The notes under the pieces were generated by a model that saw nothing but the letters and a program-made list of their open reading frames with translations, was not told where the DNA came from and did not search any database. From assembly GCA_016719405.1 (NCBI GenBank), contig JADJZE010000008.1:1-64000 (forward strand): 64,000 nt of DNA. Reading direction: 5' to 3'. Both the position numbers and the translations under genes were made by a program. This stretch comes from Candidatus Aalborgicola lynettensis (GTDB lineage: Bacteria; Pseudomonadota; Gammaproteobacteria; Burkholderiales; Burkholderiaceae_C). How positions within the stretch are numbered: the first letter of the stretch is position 1; each line of letters starts with the position of its first letter. This document shows, one piece after another, positions 1 to 9,332 of the stretch.

Positions 1-205
1 CTGCGGGGTGGCGCCGTGTGGAAAACTGATGCGAGAAGCGGGCTGACGTGGGTGTCGGGTCTGCAGCGTTTGCTGCCGGTCGCCGAGCACAATGGAATCG
101 AACCGTTTTCTCCAAAGCAGTCATTGCCGGTGCTGGTCCAATTTCCCCATCGCCAAAAATCAGCGTTGAAACGATGCATTTGGAAAGTAAAAAATCGCAG
201 GTTTA
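1..205. other. No recognisable gene
   Basis: A short open frame runs through this stretch on the plus strand and continues from beyond the left edge, but I see no family motif. It may be the tail of a gene outside the window. It lies downstream of the minus-strand gene ending at 206. Confidence 0.3.
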
Positions 206-805
206 TCAGAGCGAATTCTTCAATGCCCTCGAAAAAGCCTCCTCAGTAGACACCCCGTTCATTATCGATTTAATAATCAATTCCCGACTTTCGCGGAGGT
301 TTTTTCGGTCACTCTCTGAAAACTCACTTTTATGCTCTTGAAACCAACCAGACATAATTTGACTCGCCTCGTCATATTTGATCTTTCCTCCGGGTTCACT
401 GTCCTCACGTCGATTGGTTGGAATCTTCTTACTGCGCACCGGTGGCACCGAAACCTCTCCGGTAAGGATTTTTTCCCCTTCCTCAGTAATCTTCCATATA
501 CGTTGATGTTGATCAAAGCCTGGTTTATGATCCCTTATCCAATCATCACCTCCAAGTGTATTCCCTTGAACTCCTTTTTCGTAAAACGGGCTTGTGAGCC
601 ATTTCAATTCATCTCTCATATTGATTAATGCCCAGGAAATCAAGTTCGCCCATTCATCTTTTTGATCATCCGTAACAATCAAACTCAATGCTTTTTCAAC
701 AATGGGGCGCAGTTCTTCGGCAACCGCAGTGCTGTCTTGACACTGGGCAATTGCACGGAGAAGTTCTAACTGCAACTTAATATCTGTGGATTTAGGTAGC
801 TCCAT
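206..805 (-). CDS. Hypothetical protein with Mrr-N-like winged helix
   Basis: About 199 residues. I chose the ATG at 805 because GGAG lies 7-8 bases upstream; a GTG at 910 would add 35 residues. The first half is helical and ends in W-K-I-T-E-E-G, which resembles the end of the winged-helix domain found at the N-terminus of Mrr-type restriction proteins (W-x-I-T-x-x-G). No Mrr catalytic domain (D-x-E-x-K) follows; instead there is a charged C-terminal tail. The local base composition is lower in GC than the core genes to the right. It is probably a DNA-binding protein of an accessory locus, but the family call is inference. Confidence 0.5.
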   Translation of the reverse strand: MELPKSTDIKLQLELLRAIAQCQDSTAVAEELRPIVEKALSLIVTDDQKDEWANLISWALINMRDELKWLTSPFYEKGVQGNTLGGDDWIRDHKPGFDQHQRIWKITEEGEKILTGEVSVPPVRSKKIPTNRREDSEPGGKIKYDEASQIMSGWFQEHKSEFSESDRKNLRESRELIIKSIMNGVSTEEAFSRALKNSL

Positions 806-990
806 AACGTCTCCAAAAAATTTGTTGGGCGCGGTCGTACAGGTTTCAAATGCAGTCCAATACTCTGATTGAGTGAGAAATGAACTTTCGCGTTTTGAAA
901 AATCTATCACTCCATGAAGGTGAAGGCATACGTCTCGACATCAGGCGATTCATCTTGTGGAACGCCATAAAACATAGCCATACAGCACCC

Positions 991-1409
991 TCAATCAATG
1001 GTGTCAAACCAGAATCCCAATTCTTCTTCCATGTAGTCAAAGCGAAGATCGACGGTGACAGCCTTTTCAAATTCGTCGATTTCATCAAGAGTCAGATCCC
1101 GTTTATCGGCGCGAGCTATCCAAAACTGGTCGTAACCAACACTTCTGACAATCCCCAAAATCCAATTGGGCAGAGTGACTTTGGCACTGCGATCCTGCCG
1201 TAAAAACGGCTACAGACGTCAAATGTGACTAGGTAGACCGTATCCGGCAAACATGCAGGTTCATAACACTGGTGAGCCAAGAAATCATTCAGTGGACGCC
1301 CATCCATCATCAACATGGCCACACAAAATCGAACAAAAATTACTGTTCCCTCCAGTAAGAGGGCGGGTTCATCGGGCAGATCAAGCCTATTGATGTGGTC
1401 GCGAACCAA
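991..1409 (-). pseudogene. Unknown gene broken by a frameshift
   Basis: The first part (from about 1409) reads well as far as P-D-T-V-Y-L-V-T-F-D-V-C-S, then the frame drifts and stops at 1116. Moving one frame at about 1215 restores a protein-like sequence through W-I-L-G-I-V-R-S-V-G-Y-D-Q-F-W and an acidic tail ending at 991-993. The simplest reading is one protein of about 140 residues with a one-base indel. I do not recognise the family. A 24-codon reading frame at 907-981 follows before the next gene. Confidence 0.45.
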
Positions 1410-1620
1410 TAGGAGTCAATTCAGGCTTGTGAGCGGAATACTTGCTCCCAATCTGAGAACTGGACTTTGTAGGACTCTTGATCATTCATATGTTGCTTTC
1501 ATGAAGTGTTGAAAATTAATACGCCGAATATCTAACTGAGTCACAGTCCCCGAGATGACAAGTTGTTGTGACATTTAGGATGCCTTCAGTTGATAATCCT
1601 TGGCGGATAATGTTTTGTAC

Positions 1621-1983
1621 CTATAAGAGATCTGCATCCGAGCCTTGATTCCGCAATTTGTTGCCAGCTGCAGTCGAATTCTTGGAGAGCAAGTGAACGT
1701 TAGAATCGCCGTCATTGACTCGGTTACGAATATGCTCTATTTCACTTTTCAAGAATTTTCGCCGTTTAGACTTATACAGATCAACGCTCTGAATTTCGAA
1801 CAGCAACTTCGCCGGTGAAGCTGGTTGACTCAATTGTTCTGGATAGAGCAAGAGAAGGCATTCTGGATCGTGCGCCTGAAGTTCGTCCCTTTGTTTTTTA
1901 TTTAAACAGGCAGAGTTAATATTTTCAGAAAACAAAATAAAAACTCTCTTGGCATCGCCGTGTTTGTCTTTCATTTTCAACAC
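1621..1983 (-). CDS. C-terminal part of a split nuclease-like protein
   Basis: A 120-residue frame starting with GTG at 1983 (ATG at 1974 is the alternative), overlapping the previous gene by 7 bases. It begins L-K-M-K-D-K-H-G-D-A-K-R-V-F-I-L-F-S, which looks like the strand-helix-strand that normally follows the E-I-K motif of a PD-(D/E)XK nuclease. It is therefore probably the second half of the protein encoded at 1977-2288, separated by one missing base. A genuinely separate, translationally coupled subunit is possible. The end of the protein is low in complexity and of unknown role. Confidence 0.45.
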   Translation of the reverse strand: MLKMKDKHGDAKRVFILFSENINSACLNKKQRDELQAHDPECLLLLYPEQLSQPASPAKLLFEIQSVDLYKSKRRKFLKSEIEHIRNRVNDGDSNVHLLSKNSTAAGNKLRNQGSDADLL

Positions 1984-2288
1984 ATCGCCTTTGCATGCGC
2001 TAAATATGCTGCTATTGTTCTTGCAAATTTAATTTCAACGACGATCTGCTTTTGATCTCCAAGCACAAGATCAGGAAAGTTCATATCGCCATCGCTTAAT
2101 TTGCCGTGTGTTGCTTTAGGAAATACCCCCACAGCAGATTGGAAATGATTGACTATTCCACGATAGATGTGGCATTGAATACTCTCTTCGTTAACTGGGA
2201 CGAATAGACCATTATTTGTCCATTCAATGAGATCGCTCCAAGTTGATTCCAAGGCCATCATGTAATTCATTGCGTACTCCTTGTTCAT
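1977..2288 (-). CDS. PD-(D/E)XK nuclease-like protein, probably truncated
   Basis: A 103-residue frame beginning at the ATG of an ATGA overlap with the upstream gene. It contains F-P-D-L-V-L-G followed by I-V-V-E-I-K, the PD...ExK spacing of the PD-(D/E)XK nuclease fold (restriction enzymes, Holliday resolvases, Mrr-like enzymes). The protein stops nine codons after this core in A-K-A-M-C, too early for a complete fold. The missing strands appear in the next frame at 1621-1983. Acting as a nuclease together with the winged-helix gene upstream is an inference from the motif and the operon structure. Confidence 0.5.
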   Translation of the reverse strand: MNKEYAMNYMMALESTWSDLIEWTNNGLFVPVNEESIQCHIYRGIVNHFQSAVGVFPKATHGKLSDGDMNFPDLVLGDQKQIVVEIKFARTIAAYLAHAKAMC

Positions 2289-2563
2289 TCGTCATAGGGA
2301 ATGGTCACCAACCATTGACTTAACCTTGATGCCTCTTTTGCGGTTAGGTCTTCAGGTAGCTTTATTGAAACGACTAGGTCTCTTCGAAGTCGGTACTCAT
2401 GCGTAAGAAGTTCTGCCGCTCCATCATCTTGCTCATCTTCTTCATCTAAGACAGAATCACTGACGGAAGTGATGAGTTCGTCAATTTCTTTCTTCCGTGC
2501 TTTCTCGATATCTGCTGGTCGTACATCCCACGACAAGCGAGTCTTCTTGCCCTTGCGCCCCAT
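2285..2563 (-). CDS. Wing and tail of a split winged-helix protein, or separate small protein
   Basis: ATG at 2563 with GGGGAGG about 8 bases upstream; a TTG at 2578 also opens this frame. About 92 residues: basic N-terminus G-R-K-G-K-K-T-R-L-S-W, an acidic middle, and a C-terminal module R-L-R-R-D-L-V-V-S-I-K-L-P-E-D-L-T followed by a helix. It overlaps the 3' part of the upstream frame by 118 bases. Joining the upstream V-W-G-G-Y-V to this M-G-R-K-G-K-K gives a continuous winged-helix hairpin, so a one-base deletion splitting one gene is likely. The stop overlaps the next start (ATGA), so it is co-translated with the nuclease-like gene. Confidence 0.5.
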   Translation of the reverse strand: MGRKGKKTRLSWDVRPADIEKARKKEIDELITSVSDSVLDEEDEQDDGAAELLTHEYRLRRDLVVSIKLPEDLTAKEASRLSQWLVTIPYDE

Positions 2564-2766
2564 ACGTAACCTCCCCAAACCAATCTTTCAAGCTCTCTGA
2601 AGACTTGAACCATTTCAGATCTCGCTACATCAGGAACATCTTTAATGGCTTGATCAACTGTGAGCTCTCGTGTGTGCCGTTGCTTCTTGGCTAGGTAATC
2701 GAAGAGGCTTGCGGCGAGCGCATCGTCACGAGCTAAATCCTGGATTTTCTTTGCGTCTATCTTCAT
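2446..2766 (-). CDS. Winged-helix DNA-binding protein, frame lost after residue 67
   Basis: First gene of the minus-strand operon, start at ATG 2766. The first 67 residues are helical, with a likely recognition helix around A-R-S-E-M-V-Q-V-F-R-E-L-E-R-L. After V-W-G-G-Y-V the frame becomes arginine-rich and unlike a folded protein, whereas the overlapping frame at 2563 reads on plausibly. I infer a small regulator or specificity protein of about 155 residues encoded by 2285-2766 with a one-base deletion near 2563. If the overlap is genuine, it would be an unusually long one. The promoter is described at 2812-2840. Confidence 0.5.
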   Translation of the reverse strand: MKIDAKKIQDLARDDALAASLFDYLAKKQRHTRELTVDQAIKDVPDVARSEMVQVFRELERLVWGGYVWGARARRLACRGMYDQQISRKHGRKKLTNSSLPSVILS

Positions 2767-2811
2767 GCAGATCTCCCAATGTCGATCGGTTGGTAAAAAT
2801 GTCTATGGCTT

Positions 2812-2840
2812 ATTATAACCCTTACCAAGTGTTAAGGCAA
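2812..2840 (-). promoter_or_regulatory. Sigma70-type promoter with overlapping operator dyad
   Basis: On the minus strand TTGCCT (2840-2835) and TATAAT (2817-2812) are separated by exactly 17 bases, a near-ideal sigma70 promoter 46 bases upstream of the ATG at 2766. An imperfect 18-bp palindrome (CCTTACC...TTAAGG, 2820-2837, 14 of 18 positions symmetric) fills the spacer. A repressor bound there would block the polymerase, suggesting autoregulation by the winged-helix protein encoded first in the operon. The promoter is seen directly; the operator role is inference. Confidence 0.7.
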
Positions 2841-2896
2841 GTAAAACGCTATATGACTGTCTTAAAGTTTTAAAAACATTTTATGGCCATCACCCC

Positions 2897-3200
2897 TTGT
2901 CAGAATGGGAAGACTGGCTTATTGATGCACTTCCCGGAGGATCGCCCGCACGCAGGCAACAATTCCTCGACGCTGAAGCCCGCTGCGAGTGTCAGCTTCC
3001 AACAAAATTGAAGGTCAGCTTTGGACAGTCAGTGGGGGCTTCTGGCAGTTGTGGCGAACAGCCGCTACTGGCCTCTAAGCGACGATCAGGGACGTATCCA
3101 ATTCGCATTTGGACTGGTCATGTCGCCGAATAGCTGGGTTAATTTTCTACTGCTAGGTTGGGCGTCAGAACAGTGGCCTGGTTTGCGCTGGAGTCGGCGC
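2897..3200 (+). pseudogene. Possible SMI1/KNR4-like remnant
   Basis: The frame from 2897 begins S-E-W-E-D-W-L-I-D-A-L-P-G-G and continues with an A-E-A-R-C-E-C-Q-L-P-T-K-L-K segment, which resembles the start of SMI1/KNR4-type immunity proteins (helix, acidic-E, then L-P-x-x-L-K). The sequence then loses frame, and other fragments (Y-W-P-L-S-D-D-Q-G-R-I) appear in the second plus frame to about 3200. This is weak evidence for a decayed gene; it could also be non-coding. Confidence 0.2.
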
Positions 3201-3204
3201 ATTC

Positions 3205-3259
3205 ACTATTTTTTTGATAGCTGCTTGCGCCCATCTGGCGTGCGCAAACGGCCAATTCG
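3205..3259 (-). repeat. 57-nt dispersed repeat, copy 1
   Basis: Inverse-orientation copy with the core AGCTGCTTGCGC, lying just downstream of the kinase gene stop (3264). It is less well preserved at its GCCAAAT end than the copies inside genes. Confidence 0.65.
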
Positions 3260-3263
3260 ACCA

Positions 3264-4813
3264 TCAATGCAGCTTCGGATACCCGGTAATTCTCTGAATC
3301 GCCCGGTATAGCGGCTGCAGCCGGCCATACATCTTTTGGTAGACGTTGTGGTACAGCGCATCGTAGGTGGCGTGGTGCGTGGCAACCGGCTCAAAGGTCT
3401 GGCCTATGCGGGTCATGGCTTTGACCGCCGTGTCAAAGTCGCGGTGCAGTCCCAGGCCCACGGCGGCGTCGATGGCGGCGCCAGGCCGAGGTTTCGTAGA
3501 TGGGGGCGCGAGGTGGGCAGGCCAAAGATGTCGGCGGTGAGCTGCATGGCGGCGTCGCTTTGCGAGCCGCCGCCGGAGATGCGCAGTTCGGTAATGGGTG
3601 TTCCGCTGCGTTTTTCGATGCGCTCCTTGCCTTCGCGCAGGGCGTAGGCCAGGCCTTCCAGAATGGCGCGGTAGACGTGGGCGCGGGTGTGCACATCACC
3701 AAAGCCAATGATGGCACCCTTGGCCTCGGGGCCGGGCACTTTGATGCCGGGTGACCAGTAGGGTTGCAGCACCAGGCCCATGGAGCCGGGTGGCACGGAG
3801 TTGACCAGTTCGTCAAACAGTGCCTCGGGCGCCACGCCGGACTTAGAGGATTGGTGCTGTTCGTGGTGGCCAAACTGCTCCTTGAACCAGTTGACCATCC
3901 AGTAGCCCCTAAAGATTTGCACCTCGGTGCTGTAGGCGTCGGGCAGGGCGGAGGGGTAGGGCGGTATGAAGGGTGTTACCTCCAGGTACTTGGCGCTGGT
4001 GGTGTTGATGGTGGCGGTGGTGCCATAGCTCAGGCAGCCAATGTGCGGCTGCTGGCAGCCCGCGCCGATCACCTCGCAGGCCTTGTCGGCTGCGGCGGCC
4101 AGCAGTGGGGTGCCCACAGGGATGCCGGTGTCGGCACTGGCGCTTACGCTGATCTGGCCCATGCGTGTGCCGGGTGGCACCAGTTCGGGCATCCATTCGG
4201 CTTTAACGGCCAGGGCCTGCCATTTCCAGTCGCCGGGTTTGGCCCAGGCCAGGCGTTTGTAGTCAAACGGCAGGTAGCCCACTTGCGAGCCGATGGAGTC
4301 CACAAAGCTGCCGCACATGCGGTAATTCAGGTAGCCCGACAGCATGATGTATTTGTCGGTCTTGTTCCAGATCTCGGGCTGGTGGGCCTTGATCCAGTTG
4401 GCCTCGGCTTCGCCGCGAAAGTAGTTGATGGTGTTGGACACACCGGCCAGCTTGAAGGCCAGGCTCCACAGCGGGTTGATGGGCGGCACCACCTCGGTGC
4501 GGCGCTGGTCCAGCCAGGTGATGGCAGGGCGCAGGGGTTTTGCCATCTTTGTCCAGGTTGATCATGGTGCCACGCTGCGTGGTAATCGCCACACCCTGCA
4601 CGGTGGCACGGGCGTGTGGGTGAGAAGTCCAGAGGCGCTGGCAGGCAGTGCACACGGCCTGCCAATAGTCTTCGGGGTCGTGTTCAGCCCAGCCGGGGTG
4701 CTTGGAAAAGTAGGCTTCCAGAAACACCTGTTCTTTGGCAACGATGTTGCCGTGCAGGTCAAACAGCAGGGCGCGCACGCTTTGCGTGCCGTTGTCGATG
4801 GCCAGTGGTGGGC
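3264..4813 (-). pseudogene. FGGY-family carbohydrate/glycerol kinase, frameshifted
   Basis: FGGY kinases phosphorylate glycerol or sugars with ATP. The N-terminal nucleotide-binding motif L-A-I-D-N-G-T-Q-S is at about 4805-4779. A one-base insertion in the A4/C4 run near 4535-4543 moves the frame between N-L-D-K-D-G and the following P-L-R-P-A-I-T-W-L-D-Q-R. The middle (W-L-D-Q-R-R-T to S-G-G-G-S-Q-S-D) is intact, and a second break near 3500 shifts the last 65 residues, ending at 3264. No start codon is visible before the first motif, so the 5' end is also damaged. It is the last gene of an oxidase-GlpD-kinase operon. The exact substrate is not determinable; glycerol is suggested by the GlpD neighbour. 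Confidence 0.7.
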
Positions 4814-6415
4814 TTAGACTACGAGTGTCCGTTGGGTGGTTGGAAGTGTGGGCAGTGGCTGGTGGCTGCGCCACGCTGCAGGTTGCACAGGCGTAGGCGG
4901 ATTCTGCGCTTGCCACTGGGCATCATTCCAGCCCAGTTCACTTTGGCAAATAGTGCGGATTTTGGGCAGCAAGTCGTTGCCGCCGCCCCGCAGCAACAGC
5001 CCCAGCCGGGTGCGGCGCAGTAACAGGTCTTGCAGATGCACCACGTGTCCACAGCGGGCCGCCCAGCGTAACTCAACCCAACGTGTCGGTGCCCGGTATG
5101 ACGCAACTCGCCCGGCAGCGCGGCCGCCACCACGGCAGCCGCTTGCGCCCCGTAGTGGCCTTGCAGGCGTTGGCTTTGTTGGTGGTTCAGTTCTAGGTGG
5201 GCGGCAAGCGTCGCACTGGCTGCGAATACCGGCGCGCTGCTGCTGGCTGCAGGGTGGGGCGGCAGCAGGGGCGCAATGTGTTTGAGCGCGTCCAGCGCAA
5301 TCAGCCTAAAGGTGGTCAGCTTGCCGCCGGTCACGGTCAGCAGGCCCTGCTCCATCCACACGGCGTGGTCACGGCCTTCTTTGGACGGATCGGCCTTGCC
5401 GGTATCAATGACCGGGCGCACACCGGCGTAGGTGGCAAGCACGTCGTCGGTCGTCAACTGCAGGCCCGGAAACTGAAACGTTAGCGCGGCCATCAGGTAA
5501 TCCACCTCGGCGGCGGTGATGCGCGCGTCCATCTGCATGTCGCCACGGTGGTCCACGTCGAGTGCCCACCAGCGTAGCGCCTTCCCAGGGGAAGGTAAAC
5601 ACCGGGCGACCATCAATCGGGTGCATCAGGCTCACTGCCTGCGCTACCGGCAAGCGCCAGGCCGGAAAACCAGATGGCTGCCGCGCAAGGGGCGCAGTTT
5701 GGGGGCGGCGCCTTGCTGTTGGCGCAGCCCGTCGGCCCACGCGCCGGTGGCGCTGATGACCACTTTGGCGCGCACGCGGTGGGTTTCGCCGCGCACGCCG
5801 TCAAGCAATTGCACGCCGTTGACACGGCCCGTTGTCGTGTCGCCTTCGCGCAGCAGTTGTTGTGCGCCCACGGGAGTTGAGGGCCACACCGCCCAGGTCG
5901 CGCGCTTGCAACACGCGCAGCACCATGCGGGCGTCGTCCGTTTTGGCGTCCACGTAACACAGGCCACCTTTCAGGTCGGTGCGGCCAATGTGGGGCGCCA
6001 ACATCAGGAATTCGCCAGCCGGGTAGTAATGGCGGCCCCGCAGGCCAGCCAGCCAGTCGTACACCGCCAGGCCAATCTGGAATAGCCAGCGCCCTGGTTT
6101 GCGGCCCTGGTAATCGCCAAAGGCAAAACTCTGCGGGTCCACCAGGCCCGGAGCTTCACGCAGTAGGCTTTGGCGCTCGCGCACCGAGTCGCGTGTAAGG
6201 CCCAATTGGCCTTCTTTCAGGTAGCGCAGCCCGCCGTGCACCAGTTTGGACGATCGGCTGGACGTGCCCCAAGCAAAGTCCCGCTGCTCCACCAGCAAGG
6301 CTTTGAGGCCGCGCCGCGCGGCTTCGAGCAATATGCCCGCGCCGGTGATACCGCCACCAATGATGACGATGTCCCACCTCTGCGCCAGCTGGGGCGCCAG
6401 GTGGTCGCGGTTCAT
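4814..6415 (-). pseudogene. glpD: FAD-dependent glycerol-3-phosphate dehydrogenase, frameshifted
   Basis: GlpD oxidises sn-glycerol 3-phosphate to dihydroxyacetone phosphate and passes electrons to quinones at the membrane. The start (ATG 6415) overlaps the oxidase stop as ATGA. The FAD-binding motif I-G-G-G-I-T-G-A-G and the S-S-R-S-S-K-L-V-H-G-G-L-R-Y-L signature are intact in the first 160 residues. The remaining family sequence is present but spread over several frames, with breaks near 5875, 5670, 5565 and 5080, and ends at 4814. The segment T-V-T-G-G-K-L-T-T-F-R is recognisable in the third piece. Total length (about 530 codons) is normal. Either a pseudogene or a stretch of uncorrected indels. 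Confidence 0.75.
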
Positions 6416-8014
6416 ACGGCCTCAGGCCCCAGCAGCTTGCCGGGGTTCATGATGCCTTGGGGTCAAAGTGCTGGAACAGGCTGCGCATGGCCGACATGCC
6501 CAGTGGGCCCTTTTCGGCCTGCAGGTAGGGCGCATGGTCCACCCCCACGCCGTGCTGGTGGCTAATGGTGCCGCCGGTGGCCACAATGGCCTGGCACACG
6601 GCCGCTTTCATGCGCTGCCAGCGGGCCAGGTCTTTGTCGTAATCACCCGTCAAGCGGTAGGCAAAGGTGGTGTACACACTGGCGCCCTGCGCGTAGATGT
6701 GCGAGAGGTGGGTGTAGGCGTGTACGCGTTCGCCGTCACTCGCCAGGGCCTGGGTGGCGGCGCCTTCGAGTGCCAGCATCATGGGTTTGACGCGGCCCCA
6801 GTCGCAGGCGGTCTCGACGGTGTCGATCGCATAGCCCTTGTGCCACAGCGCGTTGCGCAGGTACACATTGCGAAAGCGGTTTTCCTTCCACTTCTTGCCC
6901 AGGGCCTGGCCAATGGCTACGCCCTCAAATTCTTTGGCAATGCGCATGGCGTCTTGCAGCGCCCGCGCCACGCTGGTGGTGCGGCCGGTGGCGCCGATCA
7001 TCAAAATGCATTTTTCAGTCTTGCAGCCGCGCAGGCCCAGATAGCCTTCCAGCAGGCCAATCAGCTTTTTGTGCCCGGCCATGGTCAGCGTGGTGAAGGT
7101 TTCCACCGGGTTGGACAGGCGCAGCATGGACAGGCCCAGTTTGGCCTGGGCCATGGTGCGCACGGCGTCTTGGGCCTTATCCCAGGTGGGGAAGAAAATG
7201 GTGTGGAACTCTTCGCGCTCGGGCAGCGGCGTGATGCGCACGGTGGCTTCGGTCAGTAGCCCCAAGCGGCCCTCAGACCCCAACACCATCTCGCGCAAAT
7301 CGGTACCGGCGGCAGAGGCCGGAAAGGTCGGCACCGTCAGTGTGCCGCTGGGGGTCTCGACCCGGCCACCGGCAACAATTGCTCAATGCGGCCATAACGC
7401 AGCGACTGTTGCCCGGAGGAGCGCGTCACCACCCAGCCACCCAGTGTGGAGTATTCAAACGATTGCGGAAAATGCCCCAGCGTGTAGCCCTGTGCGCGCA
7501 GTTGCGCTTCTAGGTCGGGGCCCAGCACGCCGGCACCAAAGGTGGCCAGCTGCGATTCAGGGTCCAGGTTGAGCAATCGGCTCAGGCGCGACAGGTTAAT
7601 GGTGAGTACCGGTGTGTCGTTTTGGGGCACCGTCAGGTGGCCCACCACGCTGGTGCCGCCACCCATGGGGATGACGGAGGCTCCGCAGTCTTTGGCATAG
7701 GCCAGCAGTTCTTGCACCTGCTCGCTGCTTTCGGGAAAGGCCACGCCGTCGGTCACTGTGCCGACTTTGCCGCTGCGCAGTTTCAGCCAATCGGGCAGGC
7801 TTTGGCCCAGGCTGTGGCGCAGGCGGGTTTCGCGTTTGGTGTCGACCAGGCGGTGCTTGGGCAGGCGGCTGGGAGTTATGCCTTTGCAGGCCTGTGCCAG
7901 GGTGGCGTCCACCATGGGGGTGCCGGGTCCGATGCGTTCGTTCAAGAAGTTCAGCGCGTCGGGGTTCACTTCCAGCTCAATCGATTCGTCACCCCAGCCG
8001 TTCCAGCGTTTCAT
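6412..8014 (-). pseudogene. AGPS-like FAD-binding oxidase, frameshifted
   Basis: A BBE/FAD_binding_4 oxidase of the alkyldihydroxyacetonephosphate-synthase-like group. The N-terminal half (8014-7377) carries the FAD pyrophosphate motif P-M-G-G-G-T-S-V-V-G and the group signature T-R-S-S-G-Q-Q-S-L-R-Y-G-R-I-E-Q-L. A one-base deletion near 7376 shifts the frame; the second half reads A-G-T-D-L-R-E-M-V-L-G-S-E-G-R-L-G and Y-T-H-L-S-H-I-Y. A second deletion near 6455 cuts the expected end M-N-P-G-K-L-L-G-P-E. In the corrected frame the stop overlaps the glpD start (ATGA). It is the first gene of the operon, divergent from the AraC-type regulator. Confidence 0.75.
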
Positions 8015-8101
8015 GTCCAGTTCCTTTAGTCGGTGTGCAGCAGTCCATTGCTACACTTGCCCGCACTGTAGACCCCTGCAGCCACCCTGTATTTCGCTTT
8101 C

Positions 8102-9121
8102 ATGACAATCGTCTTGTCCAATCATGCCAACCCCTCTGTAACCCACGCCAGGCACTTTGGCGGGCGGGTGGCAATCGCCTATGTGCAGCCCCTCTTGGAG
8201 CTGGTGCAGGAGCGCGGTGTGGCCCTGCATGCGTTGGCGCTGGCGGCGGGGCTGGCCGACAACGCGCTTTCGCCACTGCCGGAGTCCCTTGCCGCACACG
8301 ACTTTGTGCGCTTGCTCGACGCCGGTGCTGCGTTAACCGCCGACCCGCATTTCGGTATGCACGTGGGTGAGCGCGTCAAACTGGGCACCTACGCCGTGTA
8401 CGGCCTCATTCTGTTGAGCTGCCGGGACTTTGGCCAGGTGTTCCAGCAGACGCAGCGTTTTGAGAGTCTGGCGCACGACCTGGGCGTATCGTCACTGGTA
8501 GGCCAGCCGCCATTTGGCGGAGAGCGTGTTTGCCGGGGTGCGGGTGTTTAGCAACTGGCTGGCGGGCGGATGCTGCCGGCGGCACGTTTGTTGTTTACCC
8601 ACGCCGCGCCAGGAGATACGCAGGAACATCGCCGCATTTTTGGGACCGAGGTGGTGTTTGGTGCGCCCCACCATTGCGCCGAGTTTCCGGCCATTTTGCT
8701 CACGCTGCCGGTGCCCAATGCCGATGTGGGCCTGTACCCGGTGCTGCAGCAGCATGCCGAGCAGTTGCTGCGCCAAAAAGTGGGGTCGCAAGCGGGTGCC
8801 GGTATCGTGGCCCAGGTGGCGGCGGTGATTGCCAAGAACCTGTCGCAAGACCGCGCCCGCGTGGCCCAGGTGGCGCAGGATTTGAACCTGACCCCGCGTA
8901 CCTTGCAGCGCAAGCTGAGTGACGCGGATACCAGTTTCCAGCAGGTGCTGGACCGTACCCGCCGGGAACTGGCGCAAGACTACCTGCGCCAGCGCGGTTT
9001 AAGCCTGGCCGAGATCGCCTTCTTGCTGGGCTTTCAAAACCAGAGCGCCTTCAACCACGCCTTCAAAGAGTGGACGGGCGTTAGCCCCGGCAGCTACCGC
9101 GATTCCTTAGGCGCAGCATGA
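8102..9121 (+). pseudogene. AraC-family regulator with arabinose-binding-type N-domain, frameshifted
   Basis: Residues from 8102 to about 8500 match the N-terminal ligand domain common in AraC regulators of the ArgR/OruR type (G-T-Y-A-V-Y-G-L-I-L-L-S-C). The frame breaks near 8505 and again near 8568 (the piece L-A-E-S-V-F-A-G-V-R-V-F lies in a third frame). The C-terminal part (8570-9121) holds a complete AraC helix-turn-helix: L-T-P-R-T-L-Q-R-K-L and F-L-L-G-F-Q-N-Q-S-A-F-N-H-A-F-K. It is divergent from the oxidase operon, its probable target. The stop overlaps the ATG of the tatD 5' remnant (ATGA). Confidence 0.7.
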
Positions 9122-9251
9122 ACGCCGCGCCGGGTGCTGATTCGGTCCGCTGGGTCGATACGCATTGCCACCTGGATGCGGCCGAGTTTTTAGTGCCAAA
9201 TCGGCCTCTAGCGCCCGAAATACGTGCGCAAGCAGCTATCAAAGGTATAGC
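9118..9251 (+). pseudogene. tatD 5' remnant, left copy
   Basis: The first 45 codons of tatD, including D-T-H-C-H-L-D, are about 80-85% identical in nucleotides to the start of the complete tatD at 17214-17347. The similarity ends abruptly after the 57-nt repeat (about 9251). The piece starts with the same ATGA overlap with the upstream gene that the complete copy has. It marks the left edge of the inserted restriction-modification operon. Confidence 0.85.
9195..9251 (+). repeat. 57-nt dispersed repeat, copy 2
   Basis: Direct-orientation copy inside the tatD remnant, GCCAAAT...GTGCGCAAGCAGCTATCAAA...TATAGC, read as P-N-R-P-L-A-P-E-I-R-A-Q-A-A-I-K-G-I-A. Confidence 0.85.
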
Positions 9252-9332
9252 GATGATTGCAGCCCCTGGCGGGCCTTGAAGGCGGCGGCGGGTGGTGTAA
9301 CCTCTATCCCCATAAGAAACCCAGGGGCACCC

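Noticed and set aside
9165..9332. Upstream extension of Mod from 9165
   Set aside because: The extra 56 residues overlap the tatD remnant and look unlike protein; the ATG at 9333 starts the basic, typical N-terminus.
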